NCBI RefSeq assembly: GCF_012933655.1
Contig: NZ_JABBJJ010000062.1
Span: 1-44,804, forward strand
Direction: 5' to 3'
Origin: Pyxidicoccus fallax
Lineage (GTDB): Bacteria; Myxococcota; Myxococcia; Myxococcales; Myxococcaceae
Length of the DNA: 44,804 nt
The notes below the pieces were generated by a model. The model did no database searches and was not told where the DNA came from. It was given only the letters and a program-made list of their open reading frames with translations. The translations under genes and the position numbers were made by a program. Shown in pieces: positions 31,097-40,109 of this stretch (position 1 is the first letter of the stretch; the number at the start of each line of letters is the position of its first letter).

Positions 31097-33049
31097 TCAG
31101 AACACGAACGGGAAACGGACCGGGGCTCCCTGCTCCTGGTGCTTCGGGAAGGTCCACGCGCTCACCTTCGCCTCGATGCAGCGCGCGAGCGGCGTGCCCT
31201 TGATTGAAGCAGTCTCGGTGACGACCTCGGACACCTTGCCGGTGGGGAGGATGGTCCAGCGCACCACCACGCGGCCGCCCTCCTTCGGGGCCGCCTGCTG
31301 CTCGCGGGCGCACGCGGTGACGTCTCCCTTGTTGGCGAGCACCACCTCGAAGATGGCGGACTGCGGGAGCTCGGCCGGCGGCGTCGCCGGGTCCGAAGGC
31401 ACGTACACCGTGCGCTCCTTCTTCGTGGCGCCCTTCGGAGGATTCGACAGCTCGCGGTCGTAGGCCGGGTCGGGGCCCAGCGCCGCCGCGGGCTTCTCCT
31501 CGGCGGCCGGGATGTCGTCGAGGCCCAGGTCATCGTCGTCCGACGCGAACGAGGCCTCCGTCACGGGCGGCGGGGCCGCCGGGCGCTTCTCCTGCACGGG
31601 CGCGCCAGCGGACACGGCCGGGCGGGCGGCGGGCGCGCGCGACGGCGGGCTCACCGTGGACAGCTCCGTCTTCGGCGCGGACGCGACGCCGGTGGAGGAC
31701 GTGGCGGCACGAGGCGCCGCGTTCAGCACGGGGACGGCTCCGCCCTTGTCGAGGCCCATCGAGCCGACGAGCGGCGCACCCGCGCCGGGGGCAGTCGCTC
31801 CGGCCGCGGTGGCACCCACAGCGCCAGGAGCGGCACCCACGCCCGTCGCTCCGGCCGCGGTGGCACCGACAGCGCCAGGAGTGGCACCCGCGCCCGTCGC
31901 TCCGGCCGCAGTGGCCCCAACAGCACCAGGAGCGGCACTCGCGCCAGGCGCGGCGGCACCGGCCGTGCCCACCGGGCCGGTGCTCGTCGCTCCAGGCGCG
32001 GCGTTGACGGAGCCCGCGGGCACACCGCCCACGGTGCTCGGAGTCGCACCGGTGTTCGCCGGAGTGGCCCCGGCATTGACCGCGGTGGAGGAGCCCGCCG
32101 TCTCGCGCGAGACGAGGTGGGTCAGCAGCTCGTGTCCGTCCAGCCGGCCCAGCAGCGCCAGGACGAGCGCGACCGTCACGCCACCCGACACTCCGCCCAG
32201 GAGCGCGAGCCACAGGGCGCTCCGCCACCGCGCCGCTCCCCTGCCCTCTTGCGGTGCCAGCACCGCGTGCGTCCCCACCGGGTCCGCCGTCTCGACAGGC
32301 GCCCGTCCCTCAATGGCTCCGGAAGAGGCCGCCGCGACGGTGTCCCGCGCCTCCGGAACCCCGGGCGACGCCACCACGAAGCCCGCCGGAATGCCCAGCA
32401 CCTCCTCCGTGGTGAAGCCGCGCACGGGCTCCTTCGTGGAGATGGGCGCGGACAGGTCCACGCGCGCCGCCTCCAGGTCCAGCTCCGGGAACGGGTCATC
32501 CTCGTCCACGACCAGGGAGCGCAGCGCCTCGGCGCCCTTCGGCTCGAAGTCTCCCACGCGGTCGCCACCCGCCGGCACCGCCTGCGGCGCGGGCAGGCGC
32601 GCCTGGGGCAGCGGCGCGAGCACCCGCGCCAGCTCCGGCACCTGACACAGCGGCATCCACGCACTGAAGCCCTCACGCCAGCAGAGGGACTCCGCGCCCA
32701 GCTCGCCCCGCTCCCAGTAGCCCTTCAGCGCCTCGACGTCGTGCGGCCCGGAGGCCTGGTCGTCCAGGCCGACGTACCAGGCCTGGCACACCCCCTCTGT
32801 CTCGGGCACCGAGGACACCAGCGGGCGGCTGCGATGCAGCCGCTCGGCGTGCATGTCCTCGCGCGAGCGAGGCTCCGCCACCGCGGGCGCGATGCGGTTC
32901 TTGTCCGTGCGCAGCTTCCCGACGAGCGCGTCCAGCTCCGCGTCCGACACATCCTCGAGCACGGGCGCCACGCCCGCGTCCGCGTCCGTCGAGAGGCTTC
33001 CTCCGAAGCCTCCCAGGTTGGCACCAGCGTCCCCTGAGTTGCCCACCAT
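31097..33049 (-). CDS. GYF/AgmX-type protein with TonB-like C-terminus
   Basis: ATG 33049 follows AAGGAG at 7 nt; the in-frame codon at 33139 lacks support. The 650-residue protein has a GYF_2-type domain (about 84-135, AWYVGLDDQASGPHD...WREGFSAWMPL), a membrane helix (about 283-305), a Pro/Ala/Gly/Thr-rich periplasmic spacer that includes a 17-residue repeat, and an AgmX/PglI-type TonB-like C-terminus (about 560-650, RVVVRWTILPTGKVSEVVTE...WTFPKHQEQGAPVRFPFVF). This is the layout of GltJ/AgmX of the gliding machinery, but the N-terminal zinc-finger segment of GltJ is missing, so I consider it a paralogue or related envelope-spanning adaptor. Confidence 0.85.
   Translation of the reverse strand: MVGNSGDAGANLGGFGGSLSTDADAGVAPVLEDVSDAELDALVGKLRTDKNRIAPAVAEPRSREDMHAERLHRSRPLVSSVPETEGVCQAWYVGLDDQASGPHDVEALKGYWERGELGAESLCWREGFSAWMPLCQVPELARVLAPLPQARLPAPQAVPAGGDRVGDFEPKGAEALRSLVVDEDDPFPELDLEAARVDLSAPISTKEPVRGFTTEEVLGIPAGFVVASPGVPEARDTVAAASSGAIEGRAPVETADPVGTHAVLAPQEGRGAARWRSALWLALLGGVSGGVTVALVLALLGRLDGHELLTHLVSRETAGSSTAVNAGATPANTGATPSTVGGVPAGSVNAAPGATSTGPVGTAGAAAPGASAAPGAVGATAAGATGAGATPGAVGATAAGATGVGAAPGAVGATAAGATAPGAGAPLVGSMGLDKGGAVPVLNAAPRAATSSTGVASAPKTELSTVSPPSRAPAARPAVSAGAPVQEKRPAAPPPVTEASFASDDDDLGLDDIPAAEEKPAAALGPDPAYDRELSNPPKGATKKERTVYVPSDPATPPAELPQSAIFEVVLANKGDVTACAREQQAAPKEGGRVVVRWTILPTGKVSEVVTETASIKGTPLARCIEAKVSAWTFPKHQEQGAPVRFPFVF
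31794..31946. repeat. 51-bp tandem repeat, three units
   Basis: Units begin at 31794, 31845 and 31896; the period is exactly 51 bp and the third unit is slightly diverged. Each encodes 17 residues of a Gly/Ala/Thr spacer (GAVGATAAGATGAGATP-like) in the AgmX-type gene. Confidence 0.9.
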
Positions 33050-33236
33050 GCACCCGCTCCTTGCCAGAACCCCAATGACGTCCCACGCCACGACCCGCTG
33101 ACCGTCCCCCAAGTGAATGCCCGGGGGCCGATTCGTCAACGGAGAGTGGCTGCGCGGAGGTGGACATGAGGCCCACTCCGGGCGGAGCGTCAGTGGAAAT
33201 CTCCGTCACCATCCTGGCATGCCCGGCCCACTGAAT

Positions 33237-33263
33237 GGAGGCGGCGCACAAAAGCCGCACTCC
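33237..33263 (-). terminator. Hairpin after the flavin-dependent oxidoreductase gene
   Basis: On the minus strand, GGAG-T-GCGGC pairs with GCCGC-CTCC with one bulged base, 34 bp past the stop of the gene at 33297. There is no T-run. The rest of the 247-bp gap (33050-33296) shows nothing I can assign. Confidence 0.35.
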
Positions 33264-33296
33264 ACCCACAACACCCCACCGTCCGACACGGGCCGC

Positions 33297-34520
33297 TCAG
33301 AACAGCGGGTCCTTGGGGTTCAGCGGCAGTCCCAGCTCCAGCCGGCCGAAGTTCTCCCCCGCCGCGTCGGGGTTGATGCCCGAGTGCACGGCCATCGCGT
33401 GCACGTCGCGCCAGTAGCGCTGCAGGGGGTTGCTCTCGAAGTTCGCCGCGGCGCCGCTGGCCGTGTAGAGCCGCTCCACCGCGCGCACGCACAGGGTGGC
33501 GGCGTAGGCGTAGTCGCGGCGCGTCCGCACGCGCTGCTCCAGCGTCAACATTCCACCGGGACGCTGGGTGTCGAGCGCCCGCCGCAGCAGCAGCTGCGCC
33601 GAGTCCAGCTCCGCGGAGGTCTCCGCCATCCGAATCTGCTGGTGTGACAGCGTGGCGACCTGGTCGCGGCTGTACATGGTGAAGCGCGTGCGCGTCGCCT
33701 CGCGCCACGTCTCGTACGCGCCGAGCGCGGCCCCGATGATGGGCGCCACCAGGGACGACGCCATCGGCGGCAGGAAGGGCAGCTTGTAGAGCGGCGCCTC
33801 GTGCACCTTCGAGCCCGGCGACTGGCCCTCGCGCACGTCGACCAGCCGCGCGTTGCGGTGCTCGGGGACGAAGGCGTCGGTGACGGCGACGTGGTTGCTG
33901 CCGGTGCCGCGCTGGCCGGCGACGAACCAGGTGTCCTTCACCTGGAAGTCCGCCCGGGGCACCACGAACAGCCGCACGTCCGGAGGGCTGGGCTCACCGC
34001 CGGCCGCGGCTGGGACGATGCCCGCGAGAATGGCCCAGCCACAGTGCTGGATGCCGCTCGCCCACGGCCACACGCCCGTGAGCCGGTAGCCGCCCTCGAC
34101 GGGCGTGGCCTGCCCGCCGGGCACGTTGACGTTGGCGATGCACGCGTCCGGGTCCGCGCTCCAGACCTCCTGCTGCGCGGCCTCCGGCATCATCGCCAGC
34201 AGCCACGAGTGGATGTTGAGGAAGGAGAAGCACCAGCCCATCGAGCCATCCGCCTTCGCGATTTCCAGCGTGGCGTCGATGAACGCGTCCAGCCCCAGCT
34301 CGTGGCCGCCGAAGCGGCGCGGCGTCAGGAGCCGCACCAGTCCCGCATCGATGAAGTCGCGAATCATCGGCTCGGGGACGCGGCGTCGCGACTCGGCCTC
34401 TCCCGCGAGCGCGCGCACCCGGGGCACGAGCGCCTTCGCGCGGGCCACCGCCTCCGCGTGGGTGAGCGGCTGGGAAGAGGCGGGAGGCTGCGAGGAGCCG
34501 GGCGTCGTCATGGAGGCCAT
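33297..34520 (-). CDS. Acyl-CoA-dehydrogenase-fold flavoprotein, possibly a HsaA-type monooxygenase
   Basis: About 407 residues with N-terminal, middle beta and C-terminal helical ACAD domains (LVRLLTPRRFGGHELGLDAFIDATLEIAKADGS is divided over helices, then GGYRLTGVWPWASGIQHCGWA in the beta domain and a C-terminal region ending RLELGLPLNPKDPLF). The motif GVWPWASGIQHCGW is typical of the HpaB/HsaA-type flavin monooxygenases rather than true acyl-CoA dehydrogenases. The substrate is unknown and no flavin reductase is adjacent. The start is either ATG 34520 or ATG 34511; neither has a strong ribosome site. Confidence 0.82.
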   Translation of the reverse strand: MASMTTPGSSQPPASSQPLTHAEAVARAKALVPRVRALAGEAESRRRVPEPMIRDFIDAGLVRLLTPRRFGGHELGLDAFIDATLEIAKADGSMGWCFSFLNIHSWLLAMMPEAAQQEVWSADPDACIANVNVPGGQATPVEGGYRLTGVWPWASGIQHCGWAILAGIVPAAAGGEPSPPDVRLFVVPRADFQVKDTWFVAGQRGTGSNHVAVTDAFVPEHRNARLVDVREGQSPGSKVHEAPLYKLPFLPPMASSLVAPIIGAALGAYETWREATRTRFTMYSRDQVATLSHQQIRMAETSAELDSAQLLLRRALDTQRPGGMLTLEQRVRTRRDYAYAATLCVRAVERLYTASGAAANFESNPLQRYWRDVHAMAVHSGINPDAAGENFGRLELGLPLNPKDPLF

Positions 34521-34533
34521 CCGCAATCCGGTA

Positions 34534-34992
34534 TCAGAATCGTTTTTCGAGCACGACGTACGTGGGCGCGGCATGGCCCTCGTGGGTGCCATGGCGGAGG
34601 AAGGCGTAGCCCTGCCGGGCGTACCACTCCTGATGGTCCTTCAGCGCGAGCCGGACGTTGAGCCGCACCGGGAGGGGCCCCATGTCACGAGCGCGCGCCT
34701 CCACCGCCTCCATCAGCGCGCGAGCCACGCCCCGGCCCCGGTAGGGCGGCAGCACGGCCAGCCGGTCCAGGTACACGTGGTCTCCCCGGGGATGGAAGAA
34801 GACGCAGCCCTCCGGGCCGGCGGGAGACTCGGCGATGAGGGCGCCGCCGTCGTGCAGCTCGCGCCGGACGACCTCCTCCGTCTTGCCATGGGCGCTGGAG
34901 GGCGGCTCCAACCGCCCCCGGTACTCCTCGAACGCGTCTCGCAGCAGACGTGCGAGCAGCGAGGCATCCTCCGACACTGCTTCACGAATCAT
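34534..34992 (-). CDS. GNAT-family N-acetyltransferase
   Basis: A 152-residue protein with the GNAT fold: HVYLDRLAVLPPYRGRGVARALMEAVE, containing the Q/RxxGxG/A acetyl-CoA loop (YRGRGVA), then VRLNVRLALKDHQEWYARQGYAF. The acceptor is unknown. It begins 9 bp after the stop of pntB on the same strand, so it may be the last gene of the transhydrogenase operon. Confidence 0.88.
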   Translation of the reverse strand: MIREAVSEDASLLARLLRDAFEEYRGRLEPPSSAHGKTEEVVRRELHDGGALIAESPAGPEGCVFFHPRGDHVYLDRLAVLPPYRGRGVARALMEAVEARARDMGPLPVRLNVRLALKDHQEWYARQGYAFLRHGTHEGHAAPTYVVLEKRF

Positions 34993-35001
34993 CGCGGACG
35001 G

Positions 35002-36417
35002 CTACTCCTTCAGCGCGGCGGTGAACTGGGAAATGGTCTTCTTCGCGTCGCCGAGCACCATCATGGTGTTGGAGCGGACGAAAAGCTCGTTCTCGATGCC
35101 CGCGAAGCCCGGGTTGAGCGAGCGCTTGAGGACGAGACAGGTCTTCGCCGAGTCCGCCGCGAGAATGGGCATGCCGTAGATGGGGCTGCTCGGGTTGCTC
35201 CGCGCGGCCGGGTTGACGACGTCGTTGGCGCCCACGACGAGCGCCACGTCGGTGGCGCCGAAGTCGTCGTTGATGACCTCCAGGTCGAAGAGCTGGTCGT
35301 AGGGGACGTTCGCCTCGGCGAGCAGCACATTCATATGGCCGGGCATGCGGCCCGCCACCGGGTGGATGGCATAGCGCACGTCGCAGCCCTGCGACTGGAG
35401 CGCGTTGGCCAGGTCTCGCACCGCGTGCTGGGCCTGGGACACGGCCATGCCATAGCCGGGCACCACGATGACGGAGCGCGCCGCGCGGAGCACCTCGGCC
35501 GCCTCCTCCACGCTGCCCACGTTGGGCGCGGGGCCCGTGGGCGCCGCTCCGGCCGCCACGGCCTTGCCCTCCGGCTCCGCGCCGAAGGCGCCGAACAGCA
35601 CGTTGGTGAAGGAGCGGTTCATCGCCTTGGACATCATCATGCCCAGGATGAAGCCGGAGAAGCCGTCCAGCGCGCCGCAGATGATGAGGACGTTGTTGCC
35701 CAGCGCGAAGCCCGTGGCGGCCGCCGCCAGGCCCGCGTACGAGTTGAGGAGGCAGATGACCACCGGCATGTCCGCGCCGCCGATGGGCAGCACCAGCAGC
35801 ACGCCCAGCAGCACGCCCAGCGCCGCGACGGCGTAGAAGGCCCAGGCCGCGCCCGGCTGGTACACCAGGAGGCCAATCAACCCCAGCGTGCCGGCGATGA
35901 GCAGCCCGTTGGACGCGTTCTGCCCCGGGTACGTGACGGGCCTGCCGGTGATGAAGCCCTGCAGCTTGCCGAAGGCCATGAGGCTGCCGGTGAAGGTGAG
36001 CGCGCCGAGCGCCACCTCCAGCCCCGTGGCCGTCACCTGCAGCGTGCTCATCTTCGGGCCGCCGTGCTCCAGGTACTCGACGACGCCCACCAGCCCCACC
36101 GCGAGCCCGCCGAAGGCGTGCGACAGCGCGATGCGCTCGGGCATCTTCGTCATCGGAATCCACAGGCCCATGCCCGTGCCGATGGCCGAGCCGATGAGGA
36201 GGGCCACGAGAATCCACTCCCACCGGACGATGACGCCGGTCACCGCCACGCCGTACAGCAGCGTGCCGGCCACCGCGGCCACCATGCCCACCTCCGCCAG
36301 CAGCACGCCCCGGCGCGCCGTCTGGGCGTCGCCCAAATCCCTCAGGCCGAGGATGAAGAGGATGGACGCGGCGAGGTACAGCAGTTGGACGAACGTCTCC
36401 GTGGTCGAGAGCGTCAC
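35002..36417 (-). CDS. pntB: NAD(P) transhydrogenase beta subunit
   Basis: A 471-residue protein. Domain II has about nine hydrophobic helices (residues 5-260, for example LIGSAIGTGMGLWIPMTKMP and IGGADMPVVICLLNSYAG). Domain III, the NADP(H)-binding domain, has VIVVPGYGMAVSQAQ, HPVAGRMPGHMNVLLAEANVPYD, NDVVNPAAR and VRSNTMMVLGDAKK. The enzyme couples proton flow across the inner membrane to hydride transfer from NADH to NADP+. The ATG at 36417 overlaps the pntAB stop (ATGA). Confidence 0.97.
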   Translation of the reverse strand: MTLSTTETFVQLLYLAASILFILGLRDLGDAQTARRGVLLAEVGMVAAVAGTLLYGVAVTGVIVRWEWILVALLIGSAIGTGMGLWIPMTKMPERIALSHAFGGLAVGLVGVVEYLEHGGPKMSTLQVTATGLEVALGALTFTGSLMAFGKLQGFITGRPVTYPGQNASNGLLIAGTLGLIGLLVYQPGAAWAFYAVAALGVLLGVLLVLPIGGADMPVVICLLNSYAGLAAAATGFALGNNVLIICGALDGFSGFILGMMMSKAMNRSFTNVLFGAFGAEPEGKAVAAGAAPTGPAPNVGSVEEAAEVLRAARSVIVVPGYGMAVSQAQHAVRDLANALQSQGCDVRYAIHPVAGRMPGHMNVLLAEANVPYDQLFDLEVINDDFGATDVALVVGANDVVNPAARSNPSSPIYGMPILAADSAKTCLVLKRSLNPGFAGIENELFVRSNTMMVLGDAKKTISQFTAALKE

Positions 36418-36707
36418 CGCGTGCCTCCCTTCTTCTTGAACATGCGGAGCATGCGGTCGGTGATGAGGAAGCCACCCACCACGTTGATGGTGGCGGCCAG
36501 CACCGCCACCGCGCCGAGCACCGTGGACAGCGTCCCGTAGTGGCCGCCCGCCGCCAGCAGCGAGCCCACCAGGGAGATGCCGGAGATGGCGTTGGTGAAG
36601 GCCATCAGCGGCGTGTGCAACAGGTGCGGCACCTTGGAGATGACCTGGTAGCCGGTGAAGGCGGCCAGGAAGAACACGTACAGCCCGAAGATGAGCGTCA
36701 GGGACAT
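36414..36707 (-). CDS. pntAB: NAD(P) transhydrogenase alpha subunit, membrane part
   Basis: A 97-residue protein with three or four hydrophobic helices (LIFGLYVFFLAAFTGYQVI, SGISLVGSLLAAGG, VAVLAATINVVGGF) ending FKKKGGTR. It is the separate membrane piece of the alpha subunit, as in many bacteria where alpha is split in two. A strong AAGGAGG ribosome site lies inside the 3' end of pntAA. Confidence 0.96.
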   Translation of the reverse strand: MSLTLIFGLYVFFLAAFTGYQVISKVPHLLHTPLMAFTNAISGISLVGSLLAAGGHYGTLSTVLGAVAVLAATINVVGGFLITDRMLRMFKKKGGTR

Positions 36708-36708
36708 G

Positions 36709-37851
36709 TCAGGAGGCCTCCTTCAGGGCCACGTCCGCCACGGCCGGATGGACGACGTCCCCACCGCGGGTGATGAGCATTCCCCTCACGATTTCGTCGG
36801 ACGCATCCAGCTTCAGCGCGCCGTCCTTGTCGGTGACGTGCGCGAGCAGCTTCTCCAGGTTGCGCGAGAACATGGCGCTGGCGTGCACGGCGAGCTGGCT
36901 GGGGAGGTTCTTCTCGCCGATGACGGTGACGCCGGTGTCCGTGCGGTAGCGCTCGCCGGGGCGGGTCAGCTCGCAGTTGCCGCCCTGCTCCGCGGCGATG
37001 TCCACCACCACCGAGCCGCTCTTCATGCGCCGCACCATGTCCGCGGGCAGCAACACCGGGGCGCGCCGTCCAGGAATCTGCGCGGTGGTGATGACGGCGT
37101 CGGACTTCGCCACGTGCACCGCCAGCGCCTCCGCCTGCTTCTTCTTCGCCTCCGCGCTCAAGTCCTTCGCGTACCCGCCGGAGCCCGCGGCGTCCTCGAT
37201 GTCGATGTTGACGAAGCGGGCGCCCAGGCTCTCCACCTGCTCCTTCACCACCTTGCGCACGTCGTACGCCTCCACCACCGCGCCCAGCCGGCGCGCCGTG
37301 GCGATGGCCTGCAGGCCGGCCACGCCCGCCCCCAGCACCAGCACCTTCGCCGGGGGAATGGTGCCCGCCGCCGTCATCAACATGGGGAACAGCTTCGGCA
37401 GCGCCTCCGCCGCCAGCAGCACCGCGCGGTAGCCGGCGATGGTGGCCTGCGAGCTGAGCACGTCCATCATCTGCGCCAGCGTGGTGCGAGGCACCATGTC
37501 CAACGCCAGCAGCGTCACCTTCCGGTCCGCGAGCGCCCGCGCCAGCCCCGGCTGCGCCAGGGGATACGCGAGGCTCGCCAGCACCGAGCCGGGCTTGAGC
37601 AGCGCCAGCTCCTCCGGGCCGGGCGGCTGCACCTTCAGCACCACGTCGGCGGCGGAGTAGACGGCGGCGGCATCCGGTTCGATGCGCGCTCCGGCGGCGC
37701 GCAGCTCCTCGTCGGAGCACTCCGCGCCCAGGCCCGCTCCGCTCTCGACCACCACTTCGTGCTTCCTGCCGACGAGGCGTTTCACGCTCTCCGCCACGAG
37801 CGCGACCCGCCTTTCGCCCGGCACCGTCTCACGGGGGATGGCGATGATCAT
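36709..37851 (-). CDS. pntAA: NAD(P) transhydrogenase alpha subunit, NAD(H)-binding domain
   Basis: A 380-residue protein starting MIIAIPRETVPGERRVAL, the family's typical start, which decides for ATG 37851 over the in-frame codon at 37875. Two Rossmann-like subdomains: VLVLGAGVAGLQAIATARRLGAVVEAYD (split) contains the NAD loop, followed by VNIDIEDAAGSGGYAKDLS and the MKSGSVVVDIAAEQGGNCE region. It is the peripheral domain I of the proton-translocating transhydrogenase. It is followed by pntAB and pntB on the same strand. The 154-bp gap upstream of pntAA probably holds the promoter. Confidence 0.97.
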   Translation of the reverse strand: MIIAIPRETVPGERRVALVAESVKRLVGRKHEVVVESGAGLGAECSDEELRAAGARIEPDAAAVYSAADVVLKVQPPGPEELALLKPGSVLASLAYPLAQPGLARALADRKVTLLALDMVPRTTLAQMMDVLSSQATIAGYRAVLLAAEALPKLFPMLMTAAGTIPPAKVLVLGAGVAGLQAIATARRLGAVVEAYDVRKVVKEQVESLGARFVNIDIEDAAGSGGYAKDLSAEAKKKQAEALAVHVAKSDAVITTAQIPGRRAPVLLPADMVRRMKSGSVVVDIAAEQGGNCELTRPGERYRTDTGVTVIGEKNLPSQLAVHASAMFSRNLEKLLAHVTDKDGALKLDASDEIVRGMLITRGGDVVHPAVADVALKEAS

Positions 37852-38005
37852 GCCCGGCAGGACAGCACAGGCCATCGCCGCCAGTCACACCCCGGACACA
37901 CTCAAGGCATGACAGACAACGCCTACCCGGCCCCGCGGTACTAGGGGTCATCCACATGCCCCACCGGGTCAATGCCTGACGAAGCCTTCCGGCGGCGGCC
38001 GCCGC

Positions 38006-38416
38006 TCAGGAGGCCCGCATCACGCTCGCGTCCTCGCGCAGCGCGGCCACCCAGGCCTTCGCCTCCTCCTCGGTCTCCACCAGGGCGAAGGACAGGGTGC
38101 CGCGCGCCACCGTCGCGTGGCTCCGCGTACCACCCGCGGTGCGCACGGGGAGGCTGGCGCCGAAGAGGACGATGCCCGTGTAGGGGCTCTCGTCCGGATG
38201 CGCCGCGAGGGCCTTGCGCAGCTCCGGGCTGAGCCCGGAGCTCTGCCGCAGGTCCGCGATGAGGTAGAGCGTGGGCTGCCGCGCCAGCAGCTCCGCCGTC
38301 ACGGCGCGGGAGGCCTCCACCAGCGCCAAATCGAAGACACCCACGACAGCGAGCCGGAGGGTGTCCGGCCCCTCGAACCAGAGCTTGCTCCGCCCCAGCG
38401 TCCACATCACCCCCAT
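38006..38416 (-). CDS. SpoIIAA-like (STAS/SEC14-type) small protein, paralogue 2
   Basis: ATG 38416 follows GAGGAG at 8 nt. The 136-residue protein is about 40 percent similar by eye to the gene just upstream: both start MGxVWTLG-like, followed by KLWFEGPDTLRLAVVGVFD, LIADLRQSSGLSPELRKAL and TAGGTRSHATV. I assign the SpoIIAA-like (STAS-like) fold used for ligand or lipid binding in antisigma partner systems. It is the last gene of the stressosome-like operon and could transmit the stressosome state. Confidence 0.72.
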   Translation of the reverse strand: MGVMWTLGRSKLWFEGPDTLRLAVVGVFDLALVEASRAVTAELLARQPTLYLIADLRQSSGLSPELRKALAAHPDESPYTGIVLFGASLPVRTAGGTRSHATVARGTLSFALVETEEEAKAWVAALREDASVMRAS

Positions 38417-38463
38417 GACGATGCTCCTCGCGGTACTCGCGGGTCCGGCCGGGCCGGTGAGGC

Positions 38464-38883
38464 TCAGGACACCTTCGCCGCGCGCGCGGCCTCGCGCTGC
38501 TCGGCGGTCCAGGACCTCGCCTCCTCCTCGGTGGCCACCATGGTGAACTTGATGGTCGCCTTGCGTCCCAGCAGCTCCTGGGCGCGCGACATCATGTTGA
38601 CCATGGTGCGCATGGCGAAGCTGGAGCCGTACATCACCGAGCTGTCGAAGGGCAGCGTGTCCGGGTGCTCTCCCATGAGCTTGCGCACGTCCGGCGACAT
38701 CCCGCTCCCCTTCCGCGCGTCCACGATGTGATGGAGCACCGGGTGCGTCTTCTTGAGCTCCAGGACGAGCACGCGCATCTCCTGCAGCAGCTTCATGTCG
38801 TACACGCCGTCGGTGGCGAGCCACACCGTGTCCGGCTCCTCGAACCACACCTTATGCGGGCCCAGCGTCCACACGTTTCCCAT
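38464..38883 (-). CDS. SpoIIAA-like (STAS/SEC14-type) small protein, paralogue 1
   Basis: ATG 38883 follows AAGGAGAAG. A 139-residue tandem paralogue of the next gene (KVWFEEPDTVWLATDGVYDMKLL, HHIVDARKGSGMSPDVRKLMG, MRTMVNMMSRAQELLG). It begins 39 bp after the rsbR-like stop. The phospho-acceptor Ser/Thr of classical STAS domains is not at an obvious position, so regulation may be by ligand rather than phosphorylation. Confidence 0.72.
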   Translation of the reverse strand: MGNVWTLGPHKVWFEEPDTVWLATDGVYDMKLLQEMRVLVLELKKTHPVLHHIVDARKGSGMSPDVRKLMGEHPDTLPFDSSVMYGSSFAMRTMVNMMSRAQELLGRKATIKFTMVATEEEARSWTAEQREAARAAKVS

Positions 38884-38922
38884 GACTCTTCTCCTTGGAC
38901 TCGTCGCGAATGAGGAGTGGCG

Positions 38923-39597
38923 CTACCGGGTGCCGCCGGAGTGCTGGCGCAGGTAGAGGAAGCACTCGCGCAGGCCTTCCTTGAGGCTGCCGAGCGTCTT
39001 CACCTCGCGCAGGTCCACGCCAATCTGCACCAGCGTCTGGGCAATCAGGGGGCTGATGCCCGTCACCACGCAGTACGCCCCCAACAGGCGCGCGGCGTTG
39101 ACCATCTTGATGAAGTGGTTGGCCGTCATCGTGTCCACCACCTCCACGCCGGTGATGTCGATGATGACGCAGCGGGCCTTCCCCTGGACGATGCGGTGCA
39201 GGAGCCGCTCGGTCATCTCCACCGAGCGCTGCGTGTCCACCACGCCCACAATCGGCAGCGTGAGGATGTCGTCCCACAGCTCGATGATGGGCGTGGACAA
39301 ATCCCGGATGGCCTCGCGCTGCCGGTCGATGGTGGCGAGCTTCTCCTCCAGCTCGCGGTTGCTCGTCGCCAGGCGGTTGAGCATCTCCTCGTGCTCGTGG
39401 CGCGTGCTGGCCAGCTCGCGGGTGAAGACGTTGAGCGTCTCCTCGAGGGCGGCCAGCTCGTCCGCGTCCTGGACGGGGATGGTGGTGCGCTCGGGAGAGT
39501 ACTCACCCACGGAAATCATCGACAGCACGTCGATGATACGGCTGATGCGCTCGGGGCTGACGGACAGCAGGTCGGACGGCTTGGGCTGGGCGCTCAT
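38923..39597 (-). CDS. rsbR: RsbR-type stressosome scaffold protein
   Basis: A 224-residue protein. Residues about 40-105 form a coiled-coil head (DELAALEETLNVFTREL, HEEMLNRLATSNRELEEK); residues about 105-215 are a STAS domain very close to RsbR: IDITGVEVVDTMTANHFIKMVNAARLLGA (split), TGISPLIAQTLVQIGVDL and KTLGSLKEGLRE. The Thr in VVDT and in KTLGS match the two RsbT phosphorylation sites of RsbR. The usual globin-like sensor head is absent or replaced by the coiled coil. It begins 17 bp after the rsbS stop. Confidence 0.92.
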   Translation of the reverse strand: MSAQPKPSDLLSVSPERISRIIDVLSMISVGEYSPERTTIPVQDADELAALEETLNVFTRELASTRHEHEEMLNRLATSNRELEEKLATIDRQREAIRDLSTPIIELWDDILTLPIVGVVDTQRSVEMTERLLHRIVQGKARCVIIDITGVEVVDTMTANHFIKMVNAARLLGAYCVVTGISPLIAQTLVQIGVDLREVKTLGSLKEGLRECFLYLRQHSGGTR

Positions 39598-39614
39598 GGG
39601 GTGTGGGGAGGCTC

Positions 39615-40109
39615 TCAGGCGGACTTCGGGGGAGTGGGAGAGGACAGGCCGAGCATCTCGTCCGCCAGCTTCTGGGCGGCCTCGCGCTCGGAGGCGGCGG
39701 TGCGGCCGCCCACCACCTTCACGCCGAGCAGCGCCAGGCCCTCTTCCAGGCCCAGCGTCGTCTCCACGCCTTCCATCTGGATGCCCATGCTCTGCAGCGT
39801 GAGGGCCACGTCCGCGCCCATGCCACACAGCACGGTGCGCGTGCCCATCAGCCGCGCGGAGGCGGCCAACCGGGCCAGCACCGCGCACAGGTGGCTGTCC
39901 ACCAGCCACAGGCCCGAGATGTCCACCACCATGCCGCGCGCGCCGGTGCGCTGGATGTCGCGCAGCACGTCCGAGCTCAACTGCGCGGCCTGGGCATCCG
40001 TGATGTCGCCCTGCAGGGGGACGATGAGGTTGCCCCAGAGGGGGATGATGGGGATTCGGGAGGTCTCACGCTCCGGGCGCGGGGGCGCCTGGAGGAAATC
40101 CTGGCTCAT
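39615..40109 (-). CDS. rsbS: RsbS-type stressosome core protein
   Basis: A 164-residue STAS protein. The core VVDISGLWLVDSHLCAVLARLAASARLMG (split) has Ser in VDS at the RsbT phosphorylation site of RsbS, followed by TVLCGMGADVALTLQSMGIQ. About 30 extra residues at the C-terminus (AASEREAAQKLADEMLG) extend beyond the usual length. By family it pairs with RsbR to build the stressosome and sequesters RsbT. The ATG at 40109 overlaps the rsbX stop. Confidence 0.92.
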   Translation of the reverse strand: MSQDFLQAPPRPERETSRIPIIPLWGNLIVPLQGDITDAQAAQLSSDVLRDIQRTGARGMVVDISGLWLVDSHLCAVLARLAASARLMGTRTVLCGMGADVALTLQSMGIQMEGVETTLGLEEGLALLGVKVVGGRTAASEREAAQKLADEMLGLSSPTPPKSA

